Of a DNA stretch of 64,000 nt, positions 24,138 through 36,064 are shown in pieces. Below the pieces are notes generated by a model. That model saw only the letters and a list, made by a program, of their open reading frames with translations. It ran no database searches and had not been told where the DNA came from. The stretch's first letter is position 1. The number at the start of each line of letters is the position of its first letter. Both the position numbers and the translations under genes were made by a program. Source of the DNA: Solanum dulcamara (lineage: Eukaryota; Streptophyta; Magnoliopsida; Solanales; Solanaceae); contig NC_077238.1 of the NCBI RefSeq assembly GCF_947179165.1, positions 46,442,293 through 46,506,292 on the forward strand, in the 5' to 3' direction.

Positions 24138-27100
24138 CTAGCATGAGCAGAACAGGAAAGGAACATAGCAGTCCAACATAAATGCAAAACATCTCGATAA
24201 TGCATAAAACATGAAATCTTTAATCTCAAGCACAAACATAACTTTAAAACTCAATTCATGAACATGAATGCATATGAAACCATGATTTGGGCCAATTGGA
24301 TGAGGAAGGAAATAAATACCTAAACAACGCACGAAAGGAAAGAGATAAGGATATCGTGAAATCATATCGGATTTGGCCTCCCATGTAGAACCCTTAACCT
24401 CTTGATTCCTCCATAACACTTTAACTGAAGTTATTTATTTATTTATCAACTTTCTAACTTATCGGTCCAAGATCTCAACCGGAACCTCTCGTAAGAAAGA
24501 CTCTCCTTAACCTCAATGTTATCCAAGGGCACAATAGAGCTAGGATCACCAGTAAACATCCTCAATAATTACACATGGAACACCGAATGCACCGATGCCA
24601 AATCTGAAGGCAAATCCAACTCATAAGTCACCTTGCCAATTAGCCTCAGAATCTGATATAGGCCAACATAGTAGGGACTTAGCTTCCCTTTCTTACCAAA
24701 GTGCATTAAACCCTTCATGGGTGAAATTTTTAAGTAAACACAATCATTAACTTTAAATTCAAGTTCCCTTTTCCTCACATCCGAATATGACTTTTGTCAG
24801 CTTTGCGTCATTTTAGTCTTCCTCTAATGAATCTAACTTTCTCCATAGCCTCAAATACCAACTTGAGTCCTATCAATGCAACTTCACCTACTTTGAACCA
24901 AACAATAGGGGATCTACACCACCTACCATATAAAGCTTCAAATGGAGCCATTTCAATGCTAGAGTGATAACTGTTATTATAAGCAAACTCTATTAATGGA
25001 AAATGGTCATCCCAATTTCCTTTAAAATCAATCACACATGCTCTCAACATATCCTCTAATGTCTGAATGGTACTCTTGTCCTAACCATCCATTTGTGGGT
25101 GAAAAGTTGTACTAGGTTTCCTTTGGGTACCAAGACCCTTTTGGAAAGATCTCCAAAACTGAAATACAAACTAAGCACCTCGATCCAAAATGATAGACAA
25201 TGGAACACCATGAAGCTTCACCAACTCTCAAAAATACAATCTAGCATAGTCCTCGGTTGAATGTGAAGTCTTAACTAGGAGAAAATGAGCCAACTTAGTC
25301 ATTTGGTCAACAATCGCCAAAATAAAATAATGTTGCCTATGAATACGAGGCAACCCAATAACAAAGTCTATATTCAAGGCTTCCCACTTCCAAGTAGGAG
25401 TCTCAATGTCTTGATCCAAACCTCCTGATTTCTGATGCTCAACTTTCACTTCTTGACAATTAGGACACTTAGTCCCGAATTCTACAGTATCTCATTTCAT
25501 ACCATTCCACCACTATACTTTCCTCAAATCTCGATACATTTTTGTGGAACTGGGATGAATAGAATATCTCAAACTATGAGCTTCGGACAATATCATTTAT
25601 TTTAAGCCATCAACATTTAGAACACACAATCGTCCTTGATATCTAAAAACACCATCTCCCCCTTAGAAGAATGCCTCAATGGATTTTTTGGCAAACACTT
25701 TCTTCAATTCCACCAAAGCGGGATCACTATCTTGCTTTTTCTTTACATCCACCACAAGAGATGATTTGGAACCATTTTGCACAATAACAGCACCTTCTTT
25801 GGAATCAACCAATCGAACACCCAAATGGGCTAATTTACGCACATCATGAACTAACTCTTTCTTCTCATCCTCAATATGAGCAAAACTGTTTATGGAAAAT
25901 CTACTAAGAGCGTCAAAAACCACATTTGCTAAACTTTGCATACAACTGATGGTCCTTGAGAATTTACAACACAATCCTCAAATGTTCGGCATGCTCTTCC
26001 TCACTCTAAGATTATATCAAAATATCATCAATGAAGATAAACATATCCAAGTATTGCTTGAATACCATGTTCATCAAATCCATAAAAGTTGTAGGGGCAT
26101 TCGTTATTCCAAAAGACATAACCAAGAATTTAAAGTGACCATACCGAGTTAGAAACACCGTCTTAGGAATGTCACACTCCCTTACCCATAATTGATGATA
26201 ACCGAAATGGAGGTCAATCTTTGAAAAGTAACTTGCCCCTTGCAATTGATCAAACAAATTATCTATCCTCGGAATTGGATATTGTTTCTTCATGGTAACC
26301 TTATTCAATTGTCGGTAATCTATACACATTCGGAGTGACCCATCATTCTTTCTAACAAACAACACAGGAACAGCCCAAGGTGAAATACTTGTCCTTATAA
26401 AACCCTTATCCAATAAATCCTTCAATTTGTCTTTCAATACCTTAAGTTCTGCTGGAGCCATATGCTAGGGAGGAATAGAAATAGGTTGAGTATCGGAAAG
26501 GAGATCTATACCAAAATCACCTTCCCATTTGGGAGGAACACCGGGCAAATCATTGGAAAACTCATTAACTATAGGGACTGACTCAAGAGTAGGAGTTTCG
26601 AAATCAACATCACTAACTTGCATTAAGTGATAGATGCACCCTTTGGAAATCATTTTTCGGGCCTTAAGACATGAAATAAATTGATCCTTAACCACCAAAT
26701 CATTACCATTCCATTCAAGTGTAGGCTCATTAGGAAACTAAAATTTGATCCTATGGGTTCTACAATCAATGGATGCATAAGAGGCATGTAACCAATGTAT
26801 ACCAAGAATAATATCAAAATCGGTCATGTCAAATTCAACAAGGTCATAAGGAATATCTTTATGCAAAACCGACATGGGATAATTTCTATAAACTCTCTTG
26901 GCTAACACCGAATCACCAACATGTGTATAAATTGAAGAGGGTTCTACCAATACATCGGAGCACAGATCAAACCTCAGAGCAAGGTAAGGAGTAACAAAAG
27001 ATAAGTTGGCACCTGGATCAAGAAATACATATACATCAAAGTTACCCGTGACCACATCAGGAGTCTCATCCATATCTTGCCTAGCATGAAAAGTATAGAA

Positions 27101-28202
27101 ATGGATGTTGCATTGGGCACCCTTAGGTTGGGCTTCGAAACCTGGCCTCCTTGGACTACTTGGCCTTGAGTAAGACCTTCTCTACCTTTTTTGGCAACAT
27201 AAGGGCACTCAGATTGCTTATGGACAACCTTTCTATATCCATAACAAGCACCCATTTCTATCAAATATCTCCCTCCATGATTTTTCGCACACTTTGCACA
27301 CTTGGGAAATAAAGGGCTACTAATATTTACACCTCCTCCTTGAACCTTAGGGTATGGCACCATACTTTTATCAAACTTCTTTTCCAAATCTTGGCCTTGT
27401 TGAGAAAAACCATTTCCACACTGGTTCTAACATTGGGGAACCCACCTTCATACCAGGCCCTTTTATAATCTCTAATTCTCATCTCTTTGAGTTTCTCTCT
27501 TTTAATTTGCTCGACAAAAGTCATGAGTCTCCGAGATATGTCCATTTCCTCAATAAGCATAGTGGTACAGCATTCCATTGAAACCAAGTTGGACATCTCC
27601 GATATAAATTGAGTCATACGGGCATATGGATAGACAATTAATGAAGGAGCACACTTGGATAGCTTGGTGAAATTTAGGGTATAATCCCTCATATCTATGT
27701 TGCCTTGTCGAAGACTGATGAACTCAAACAACTTGGCTTCTCGTAGTTCAAGAGGGGAAAAGAGATCAAGGAAAGCAAGTTAGAAGGCTTCCCAATCAAT
27801 TGGGCCTTCCTCCACCCTTTTCAACTTATATTGAGTGTACCAAAATTGAGCAACACTCTTGAGTTGGTAGGCCTCCAACTCTACTTTCTCTTCTGAAGTC
27901 ACTCTTATACACTCACCATCTTATAGACCTCCTCAATTAACTCTTGAGAATCCTCATCAACTTTCAAACCATGGAACTCGGGAGGATTCATCCATGAAAA
28001 ATCCCTTACTTTAGAAGTCAGAGTATGAGCATTAGGAGGAGCCGCAACCCCTTGGTTGGCCACAACTTGGCAAGCATAGTAATAGCATTCCACAATATCG
28101 CATTAGTGACTTGGTCAGGTAGGGGCCATTTTCTTGAGGGACCGAAATAACTTGGTCTTCATTAGCGTTCACCCCTCTTTGCATAGGTCTTCTCAGATGC
28201 AT
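24138..28202 (-). pseudogene. gag-pol of gypsy G3, RNase H deleted
   Basis: Start ATG at 28202 (MHLRRPMQRG). Gag blocks lie at 27905-28093 (MNPPEFHGLK) and 27327-27731 (LRQGNIDMRDYTLNFTKLSK). Two zinc-knuckle-like motifs lie at about 27180-27310; the second reads CYGYRKVVHKQSEC, its second Cys replaced by Tyr. Protease: LDPGANLSFV in 26738-27073. Reverse transcriptase: 26012-26461, with [14 protein letters not shown] and FIDDILI. RNase H is missing: KFSKC of the RT end runs straight into ANVVFDALSRF at about 25935. Integrase follows (H2C2 region about 25470-25600, core 24808-25449), then a chromodomain-like tail (LWRNQEVKGSTWEAKSDM) near 24360-24419. Stops and frameshifts are present throughout. 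Confidence 0.9.
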
Positions 28203-28405
28203 TTTTAAAAATTGCAAAGGACAATCGTTTGGGGAAGGAAGTCTTGGAGTATACCCTTATAGCATGACATAGACCATGAAAGAAGTGAAGATTTCCTAAA
28301 ATGCCTTAAAGCCTCCTATTCATAGATGTGGCACTCTTCACAACCATGAATAATAGTCTACTTGACACGGCATGTTAGGCTCCCTAGGACATCTTTAAAC
28401 TAGTG

Positions 28406-28418
28406 CTATAATATCAAG
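28406..28418 (-). other. Degenerate primer binding site of G3
   Basis: The - strand next to the LTR reads TTGATATTATAGCAC where other elements have TGGTATCAGAGCAC. Position relative to the LTR end identifies it. Confidence 0.55.
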
Positions 28419-28420
28419 TT

Positions 28421-31400
28421 TGTCACGGCCCAACCTAGGTCATAGTCGTTACATGGCGATTGAAACCCCAAAGGGATCCAACCAATCCTTCTTGACATAT
28501 CATAAGCATACATAAGGTAAAGTAAAAGGGGAAATAACATAAGAAGAGTCTAAATCATGAATCATAAAGAGTATAGGAACTTGACAACACAGACTCTACA
28601 ATATATGTCCAACAATATCTTTATTACTTAAAACGACTAGGGGCTAATACATGTCCCTAGCTCACCCTCAATACGAATATAACAAAGTCTTTAGAATGGA
28701 AAGAACTCACAACTAGTCCTCGATAGATGAGGACTTACCAAAACTCTTCTTATATGAAAGCTCAACTAGTCATATGTTGGAATGTGATCCTCAACCCCTA
28801 CTTTATGAGATAATGTAGTCAAAAATATACGTTAGTACGTTTGAATGTACTAAGTATATAGGCATGACATGAAAAATAAATTATAGGATACGATGATCAA
28901 TTAACGTACATGATAAGAGAGAATGGATAAACTCGTGAGAAAACCATAATGATCAAAGCATTTAAGAGACATGGTTAAAAATCATAAAAGATGTCACCAC
29001 CCAATCTAGGGCCTAGTCGTAACACGGAAATCGAAACCTCGAAGGGCTCTAACCAATCATCTTGACATATCATAAAGCATATATAAGGTAAAATAAAGTG
29101 GAACATAGCATAAGAAAGAGTCTAACATAGAATGTAAAAGGGGAAATAATCCAACTACATAAGACTCTACATGTTTTGTTCAACACATGCCTCTACTAAT
29201 GAAAAATTAGAGGGGGCTAAGACATATCCCTAGCTCACCCTCAAAATGAAACATAACTAGTTTTTTGATGAAATAAACAATAGCTCATAACTAGTCCTCG
29301 ATAGATAAAGACTCACCACAACTTAGATGATGAGAAAGCTCAACTAACCACGTGTATAAATATGATCCTCAACCTCAATCCCTACATTATGAGATAATGT
29401 AGGCAACAAATATGTGTTAGAATGTTTGAATGTACTAAGTATGTGGACATGACATGCAATGTAAATCATAAGATTCAATAATCAAGAATGTACATAAATA
29501 AGAAGATCGGTAAAGTTATGAGGACAATATGATGATCAAAGCATTGAAAGGACTTAGTTGAAAATCATAAAATAACATGATGAGCATATACATATATAGG
29601 ATAGAAACCATAACTGACAATAAGACCATGCGAGCTATAACATGGAATATTATTGTCTCCCCATACAACAAAGAAAAGGGGAATCTACTTGCCAAGGTAG
29701 ACTCTACCCTACTAGGCAGGTCATCTACATACGCTATATATGGATCCACTAGCTAATCCATGAAGGAAAACCTATGGTGGAATATAGTTTAAGGGACAAG
29801 AGGCTACTACTAAGGCTTTTGGTAGGCCCTTCACCTTAAGTCCACTCAGTGTTAAGTCAAATCCCACAGAATACATACATAACATAGAAATCATAATGAA
29901 CATATCTCATAGACATGATCATAGGTTAGAAAATCATTAAGTAGCTCATTTCATAACATAATTGCAATATGATAATTGGCCTTTCATCATTATAAATCAT
30001 ACTTGCATAATTCATATCATGAGGTTCCTAGGTCACCACATAGGGCCCTAAGTCACCTTTCTTCATAACTTACATAAATATCATAATTTGATCATAATTG
30101 AAATCCTTAGTCATGATTCATACTTGAATTTAGAAGAAAAACTTGAATACATAACAAATTTGATTGAAAACCATAAAATACTTTGAAATCATTGAACTTC
30201 ATAATCATACTTCATGTTATTCATCATAGAAAATAGCTTTATGCATGAACATTCATAATTCAACTTGAAATCATGTAATCTACATAGAGACATACTTAGA
30301 ATGATTATAAGTAATGATTAAAAAAATGTAATTAAAACATCCCAACACAATTCATCAAAATTGAAGTTTAAAAGTAATGAGATTTTTGAAGTAAACCTTG
30401 GGCTCCATAGGTGGAAGGTATCCATGGATCAATCCACATATACCTTGATTAAAATTAGACTTGAATTTGAGAAAGAAGGCTTGATCTTGAAGAAACGCTA
30501 ACCAAAGCTTGATGAACTCTTGAGGAACCTTGGGAGAGAAGTCAAGAATTTATTTGGGAAAATAATGAGGGAATAAAAGAGTTAGGAGTATTTAGGGCAT
30601 AATAATTAATGAATCTAGTCCGTAAAAAGGTCCATATACATTATTAGAATGTAGGGAACATACCAAACTACCCCTGATTAAATTCAGAGATTTGGACTTA
30701 CGAATGGACTCCTACGAGTTTTAAGAATTGTGACGAGTCATCATTACGACTCATCCTGTAGGTGTTAGAAAATCCTAAAATGTCAAGCCTCTATAGTTAC
30801 TTTTATGAGTCTTGATTATGACTCATCATTGGAGTTACTACTGGTCAAATTGGCTTGTCTTGCAAGTCTAAAACCCTACAAGTATAGAGGGTCTTTGAAG
30901 TTTCTATATGACTCATTTGTACAAGTCACAATCTTCTATATAACTCATCATATTGAGTCGTAGATGAAGTCCTAAGGTTTAGTAGTTGTAGGTGTTCAAA
31001 CCCTGCACTACGAATGGTGTTTATAAATCATAGACCTCCTTACGAGTTGTAGGCATACTCGTAAACCTGAGAACTGCCCAAAAATTTTTTGAATTAATAT
31101 TTGCTCAACTTTTCATCTTATAGGGTCTTACAAAAGAACATAGAGGTAATATACATATGTGGGATAGGAACCATAACTGACAATAAGACCATGCAAGCTA
31201 TAACATTGAATCCTGATGTCTCCCCATAAAATGGAAGATAGGGGAATCTAATTGTCAAGGTAGACTCTACCCCGCTAAGCGGGTCATGTACATACACTAT
31301 ATGTGGATCCACTAGCTAAGTCATGAAGGCAACCTACTGTGACACTTAGTTATGAGATAAGAGACTTTATATAGGCACCCCATAGGTCGAGCCCCATCTC

Positions 31401-32904
31401 AAGTCATCATTCGATGCTAAGCTAAATCCCACGGAATATATTACATAATAACCATACTTAGCATATATCCTAAACTTGTTCATAAACTTCATGATTCATA
31501 TACTAGATCATTTTCATATCATACTTGAAATGCGAGTATAAGCCTTTCTACATCACAATATCATACTTGCATAATTCATGTCATTAGGTTCCTAGGTCAC
31601 CAACATAGGACCCTAAGTCATCTTTCTTCATAACTTTCATGAATATCATAACTTGAACATAATTATAACCCATGATCATAATTCATACTTGAATTTAAAG
31701 TAAAACTCATATACATAGTCAATTTGGATAAAAACTATGAGAATACTTTGAAATCATTGATCTCCATAATCATACTTCATGTAACTCATCATAGAAAATA
31801 GATTCATGCATGGGTATTCATAATTAAACTTAAAATCATGTAATTTATGTAGAAACATACTTACAATGATTATTGATAACAAGATAAAACATAATTGAAA
31901 CAACCCAATGCAAATCATCAAACTAGGGTTACAAACCCAATTGAAATTAATGAGATTTTGAGTAAAATCCTTGGGACTCCATGGGTGAAAGGAACTCATG
32001 GATCAATTCTCACATACCTTGAATGAGTTTGAACTCTGAATTGAAAAAGGAGACTTGTTCTTTAAGAAACCCTAGCCAAAACTTGGTGAAGAGGATGAAC
32101 TCTTGAAGGAACCTTGAGAGAGAATTCTTAAATTTGTTCGGGAATTAATGAGGGAAAAGAATAGACTTAGGAGTATTTAGGAAAATTACATAATGAATCT
32201 AGTCCCAAAAACGTCCATATACATTTAGTGAAAGAATAGGGAATGACCACAATTCCCTTTGTTTAACTGAAAATTGGGATCCATCATGAGTCATCACCAC
32301 GGACCATAAAAGGCACCATGATCCATGGTATGGTCTATGGTAAGGTAATTGGGAAAGACTACTAACCACAAGACCCACACGTCCCATTAAGGGCACCACG
32401 GTCTGTGGTGGTCTTCTGTGGTGGTTTCCTTAGACAAACTTTCTTGGGACTTGCAGGGATAGTTTTAGAACCTCCTTCATAAAGACCATGATGGTCCGTG
32501 AAGTTCACAATAGTTCGTGAACATAGAACGTGGTGTAGGACCTGTAGGAGGATCTATAGGAGTGGCTACCACAAAACCTACCATGATAGGTGAAGGGATA
32601 CGTATCCCGTGGTAGTCAAGCATGGTCCCTACCTTGGAAAGTTTTCTGAGGGCCTTAGGGGAGGGCTCACCATGAAGGGAACTACGATCCATGGTTCTCA
32701 CCATGGCTCATGGTACCTTGTTGTGGTCCCTTCCTGCAGGAATGAGTTGCAGAACCACCACCACGGTGGCTGACCATGAGGCGTGGTGCGGACCACGTCC
32801 AGTGATGGCCTTCGTGGTCATCACCTGGTGCCAAAATCTGCATTTTTCTAGTATTTCATCTTTTGTTCCTATTTTTTTTACTTCCCAACTTCAGGGGTCT
32901 TATA
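28421..32904 (-). repeat. 5' LTR of G3, interrupted by solo LTR S1
   Basis: The LTR runs 28421-28991 and resumes at 31138, ending at 32904; without S1 and one target copy it is about 2.34 kb. The - strand start is TATAAGACCCCTGAAG (mutated TGTAAGACCCC) and the end is CCGTGACA. Continuity across S1 is supported by the uninterrupted G4 LTR, which reads AATCATAAAAGAACATAAAG at about 40190. A CCACGG/CCGTGG array lies at 32280-32815. Confidence 0.9.
28992..31132 (-). mobile_element. Solo LTR S1 with perfect 5-bp target duplication
   Basis: A full-length LTR of 2141 bp: - strand start TGTAAGACCC at 31132, end GGGTGGTGACA at 28992. It is flanked by AAAGA at 28987-28991 and 31133-31137. No internal gag-pol sequence is present, so it is a solo LTR, normally formed by recombination between the two LTRs of an inserted element. 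It belongs to the TACGA-type array family (array at about 30700-31075). Confidence 0.93.
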
Positions 32905-35900
32905 TGAAACCTTCAAATACACCCAATCATCCACATCAAATTCAAGATCTTTTCTTCTAGTATCCGAATAGAAATTTTGACGACTTTGAGCCATCTTTAA
33001 TCTCTCTCTTATGAGTCTTACCTTTTCCATTGCATCTACTACCAAGTCGGTACCAATCATTTCTATCTCACCCACTTCAAACCATCCCATTGGGGATCTA
33101 CATTCTCTTTCATACAAGGCTTCAAAAGGAGCAATTTGGATGCTAGAGTGATAACTATTATTGTAGGCAAACTCAATCAATGGCAAATGTTCATCCCAAC
33201 TTCCTTTAAAATCAATCACATACGACCTCAACATACCCTCCAAAGTTTGGATCATACTTTCGGCTTGTCCATCGATTTGAGGATGGAAATCAGTACTTAC
33301 CTTGTCTTTTGTACCAAGACCCTTTTGAAATGACTTCCAAAAATGTGAAGTGAATTGAGTACCTCTATCCGATATAATGGCAAGGAAACACCATGAAACT
33401 TTACGAACTCACGAAAATACAACTTAGCATAGTCTTCGGCACATATGAAGGCTTAACCGGTAGAAAATGTGCCGAGTTAGTCATTCAGTCCATAACAACC
33501 CAAATAGAATTATCTTGCCTTCTAGTACGAGGCAAACCATTTACAAAGTCCATATTCACATCTTCCCTCTTTCAAGTAGGAATTTCAATGTCTTGAGCCA
33601 AACCTCTCAATTTTTTATGCTCAACCTTTACTTGTTGACAATTTGGAGACTTAGCCACGAACTACGCTATGTCCTTCTTCATTCCATTCCACCAATACAT
33701 TTCCCTCAAATTATGATACATCTTGGTGGATCCCGGATGAATTGAATACCGAGTACTATGGGCCTTATTCAATATCAATTCCCTTAGTCCATCCACATTA
33801 GGGACACCAAACGACCTTGGTAGTGAAGTACCCCCCCCCCCCCCCCATCTCTCTCTTGGGAGAAAACCTCAATGGATCTTTCGACAACCGACTTCTTCAA
33901 TTCGACTAAAACTGGATCATTGTATTGTTTGGCCTTAACATCCACCACAAGAGATGATTCCGAACCATTTTGTACAAGAACACCTCTATCATTAGAATCA
34001 ACGAAACTCATGCCAAAATTTGCCAGTCTATGAACATCCTTAACCAACCCTTCTTACCTTCCTAACATGAGAAATACTATCCATGAACAACCGACTAAGA
34101 GCATCAGCCACAACATTTGCCTTACTCGGATGGTACAGGATACTTATGTCATAATCCTTTAGAAGTTCAAGCCATCTTCTTTTCCTAAGGTTCAAGTCCC
34201 TTTGGCTAAACACATATTGCAAGATTTTGTAGTTGATAATACATCAACATGCACCCCATAAATATAATGACACTAATTTTTTAAAGAAAAAACAACTGCC
34301 GCAAGTTCAAGATCATGGGTTGGATAGTTCCGTTCATGCACTTTAAGTTGCCTAGAGGCATATACTATAACCTTTCCATGTTTGCATCAAAACACAACCC
34401 AAATCAATACGTGAGGCATCACAATAAATAACAAACCCATTCAAACCTTTAGGCAATGTCAAAATAGAAGCCTACATAAGAGGATCCTTCAATATTTGGA
34501 AACTCTTCTCACGGTCATCCGACCATTAAAATTTTACCTTCTTTTGGGTCAACTTAGTCAAAGGAGAAGCAATAGAGAACAACCCTTCAAAAAACCTTCT
34601 ATAGTATCCGGTCAATCCCAAAAAGCATCTAATATCCGAAGGAGACAATGGTCTAGGCCAATTCTTTACTGCCTTTATTTTCTTTGGATCAACCTTAATC
34701 CAATCACCGGACACCACATGGACAAGAAATACCACTTTCCTTAGCCAAAATTCGCACTTACTATACTTGGCAAATAGTTATTTATCTCTCAATATTTGCA
34801 ACACAATCCTCAAGTGACCCATGTGATCTTTCTCATTCCAAGAGTAAATTAAGATGTCATCAATAAACACCACTACAAACATGTCCAAGTACGGCTTGAA
34901 AATATGATTCATCAAATCCATGAAGATAGAGGGAGCATTAGTCAAACCAAATGACATAACTAAGAATTCAAAATGACCATACCTTGTTCAAAATTCCATC
35001 TTGGGAATATTAAACTCCCTTACCCTTAGTTGATGATAACCGGAATGGAGATTAATCTTGAAGAAGTAGCTTGCCCCTTGCAATTGGTCAAACGAATCAT
35101 CTATCCACGGAATTGGGTACTTGTTCTTTACGGTAACCTTATTCAATTGCCATTATTATATAAACATTTGGAGTGACCCATCTTTCTTCTTAACAAACAA
35201 CACAGTGAAATACTTGGCCTTATAAAACCCTTATCTAACAAATCCTTCAATTATTCTTTCAACTCCTTAAGTTCCACCGTATGTATATGGTAAGGAGGAA
35301 TAGAAATAGGTTGAGTATTAGGAAGGAGATCTATGCCAAAGTAAATTTTTCGTTCGGGAGGAGAACCGGGAAAATCATTGAAAACACATTAGAAAACTCA
35401 GTAACTATTGGGATTGACTCAAAAGTAGGAGTTTCGAAATCAACATCCCTAACTCGCACTATATGATAAATGCACCCCTTGAAAATTATTTTCTAGGCCT
35501 TAAAACATGAAATGAATTGACCCTTAAGCACCAAATAATTACCCTCTCATTCAAGAATAGGTTCATTAGGGAATTCAATTTGACCGTATGGGTTCTACAA
35601 TCAATGGATGCATAAGAGGCATGTAACCAATTCATACCAAGAATAATATCAAAATTGGTCATGTCAAGTTCAACTAGATCACAAAGGATAACTTTGTGTA
35701 AAACCTACATGGAAATATTTCTATAAACTCTCTTTGCTAACACCAAATCACCAATGGGAGTATAAACTAAAAATGTGTCTAGCAATATCTTGGGACACAC
35801 ATCAAATTAAATAGCAAGGTAAGGAGCAAAAGATGAGCTAGAACCCGGATCAAGAAATGGATAAACATCAAAGTGAAAGACATGTTCCATACCTGTAACC

Positions 35901-36059
35901 ACTTTGGGAGACTCCTCAATATCTTACCTAGCATGAAGAGCATAGAATCGATTGTTGCGTTGGACACCCTTTGGTTGAGGTTGGGCACCTTGTTTCACTC
36001 GAGCAACTTGGCCTTGAGGAAGAACTTATACACCTTTATTGGCAACAGAAGGTCACTCG
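32905..36059 (-). pseudogene. pol of gypsy G4 (protease, RT, RNase H, integrase)
   Basis: In shifted frames the - strand gives a protease (VYPFLDPGSSSSF near 35870; LGMNWLHASYASIDCRTH near 35600) and RT at about 34830-35280 with FIDDILIYS. The primer-grip/thumb region is readable at 34526-34735 ([19 protein letters not shown]). RNase H lies at about 34240-34480 ([19 protein letters not shown]), then [12 protein letters not shown] at 34040-34222. Integrase zinc and core regions lie at about 33250-33780 (HSTRYSIHPGSTKMY, NMDFVNGLP), and 32905-33255 holds EFAYNNSYHSSIQ and MGWFEVGEIEMIG. The run ends abruptly at the G3 junction. A cytosine tract at 33831-33846 falls between RNase H and integrase. 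It is better preserved than G1 but has many stops. Confidence 0.9.
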
Positions 36060-36064
36060 GATTA

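Larger units (their letters stand above)
23211..32904 (-). mobile_element. Ty3/gypsy element G3 with nested solo LTR
   Basis: On the - strand: 5' LTR 28421-32904 (interrupted by S1), degenerate primer site, gag-pol 28202-24138, purine tract, and the first 884 bp of the 3' LTR (23211-24094). The two LTRs agree block by block, including the CCACGG-type array that other LTRs here lack. The element sits in the integrase of G4 (junction 32904/32905). Its far end was removed or covered by the G2 LTR at 23210. Confidence 0.9.
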
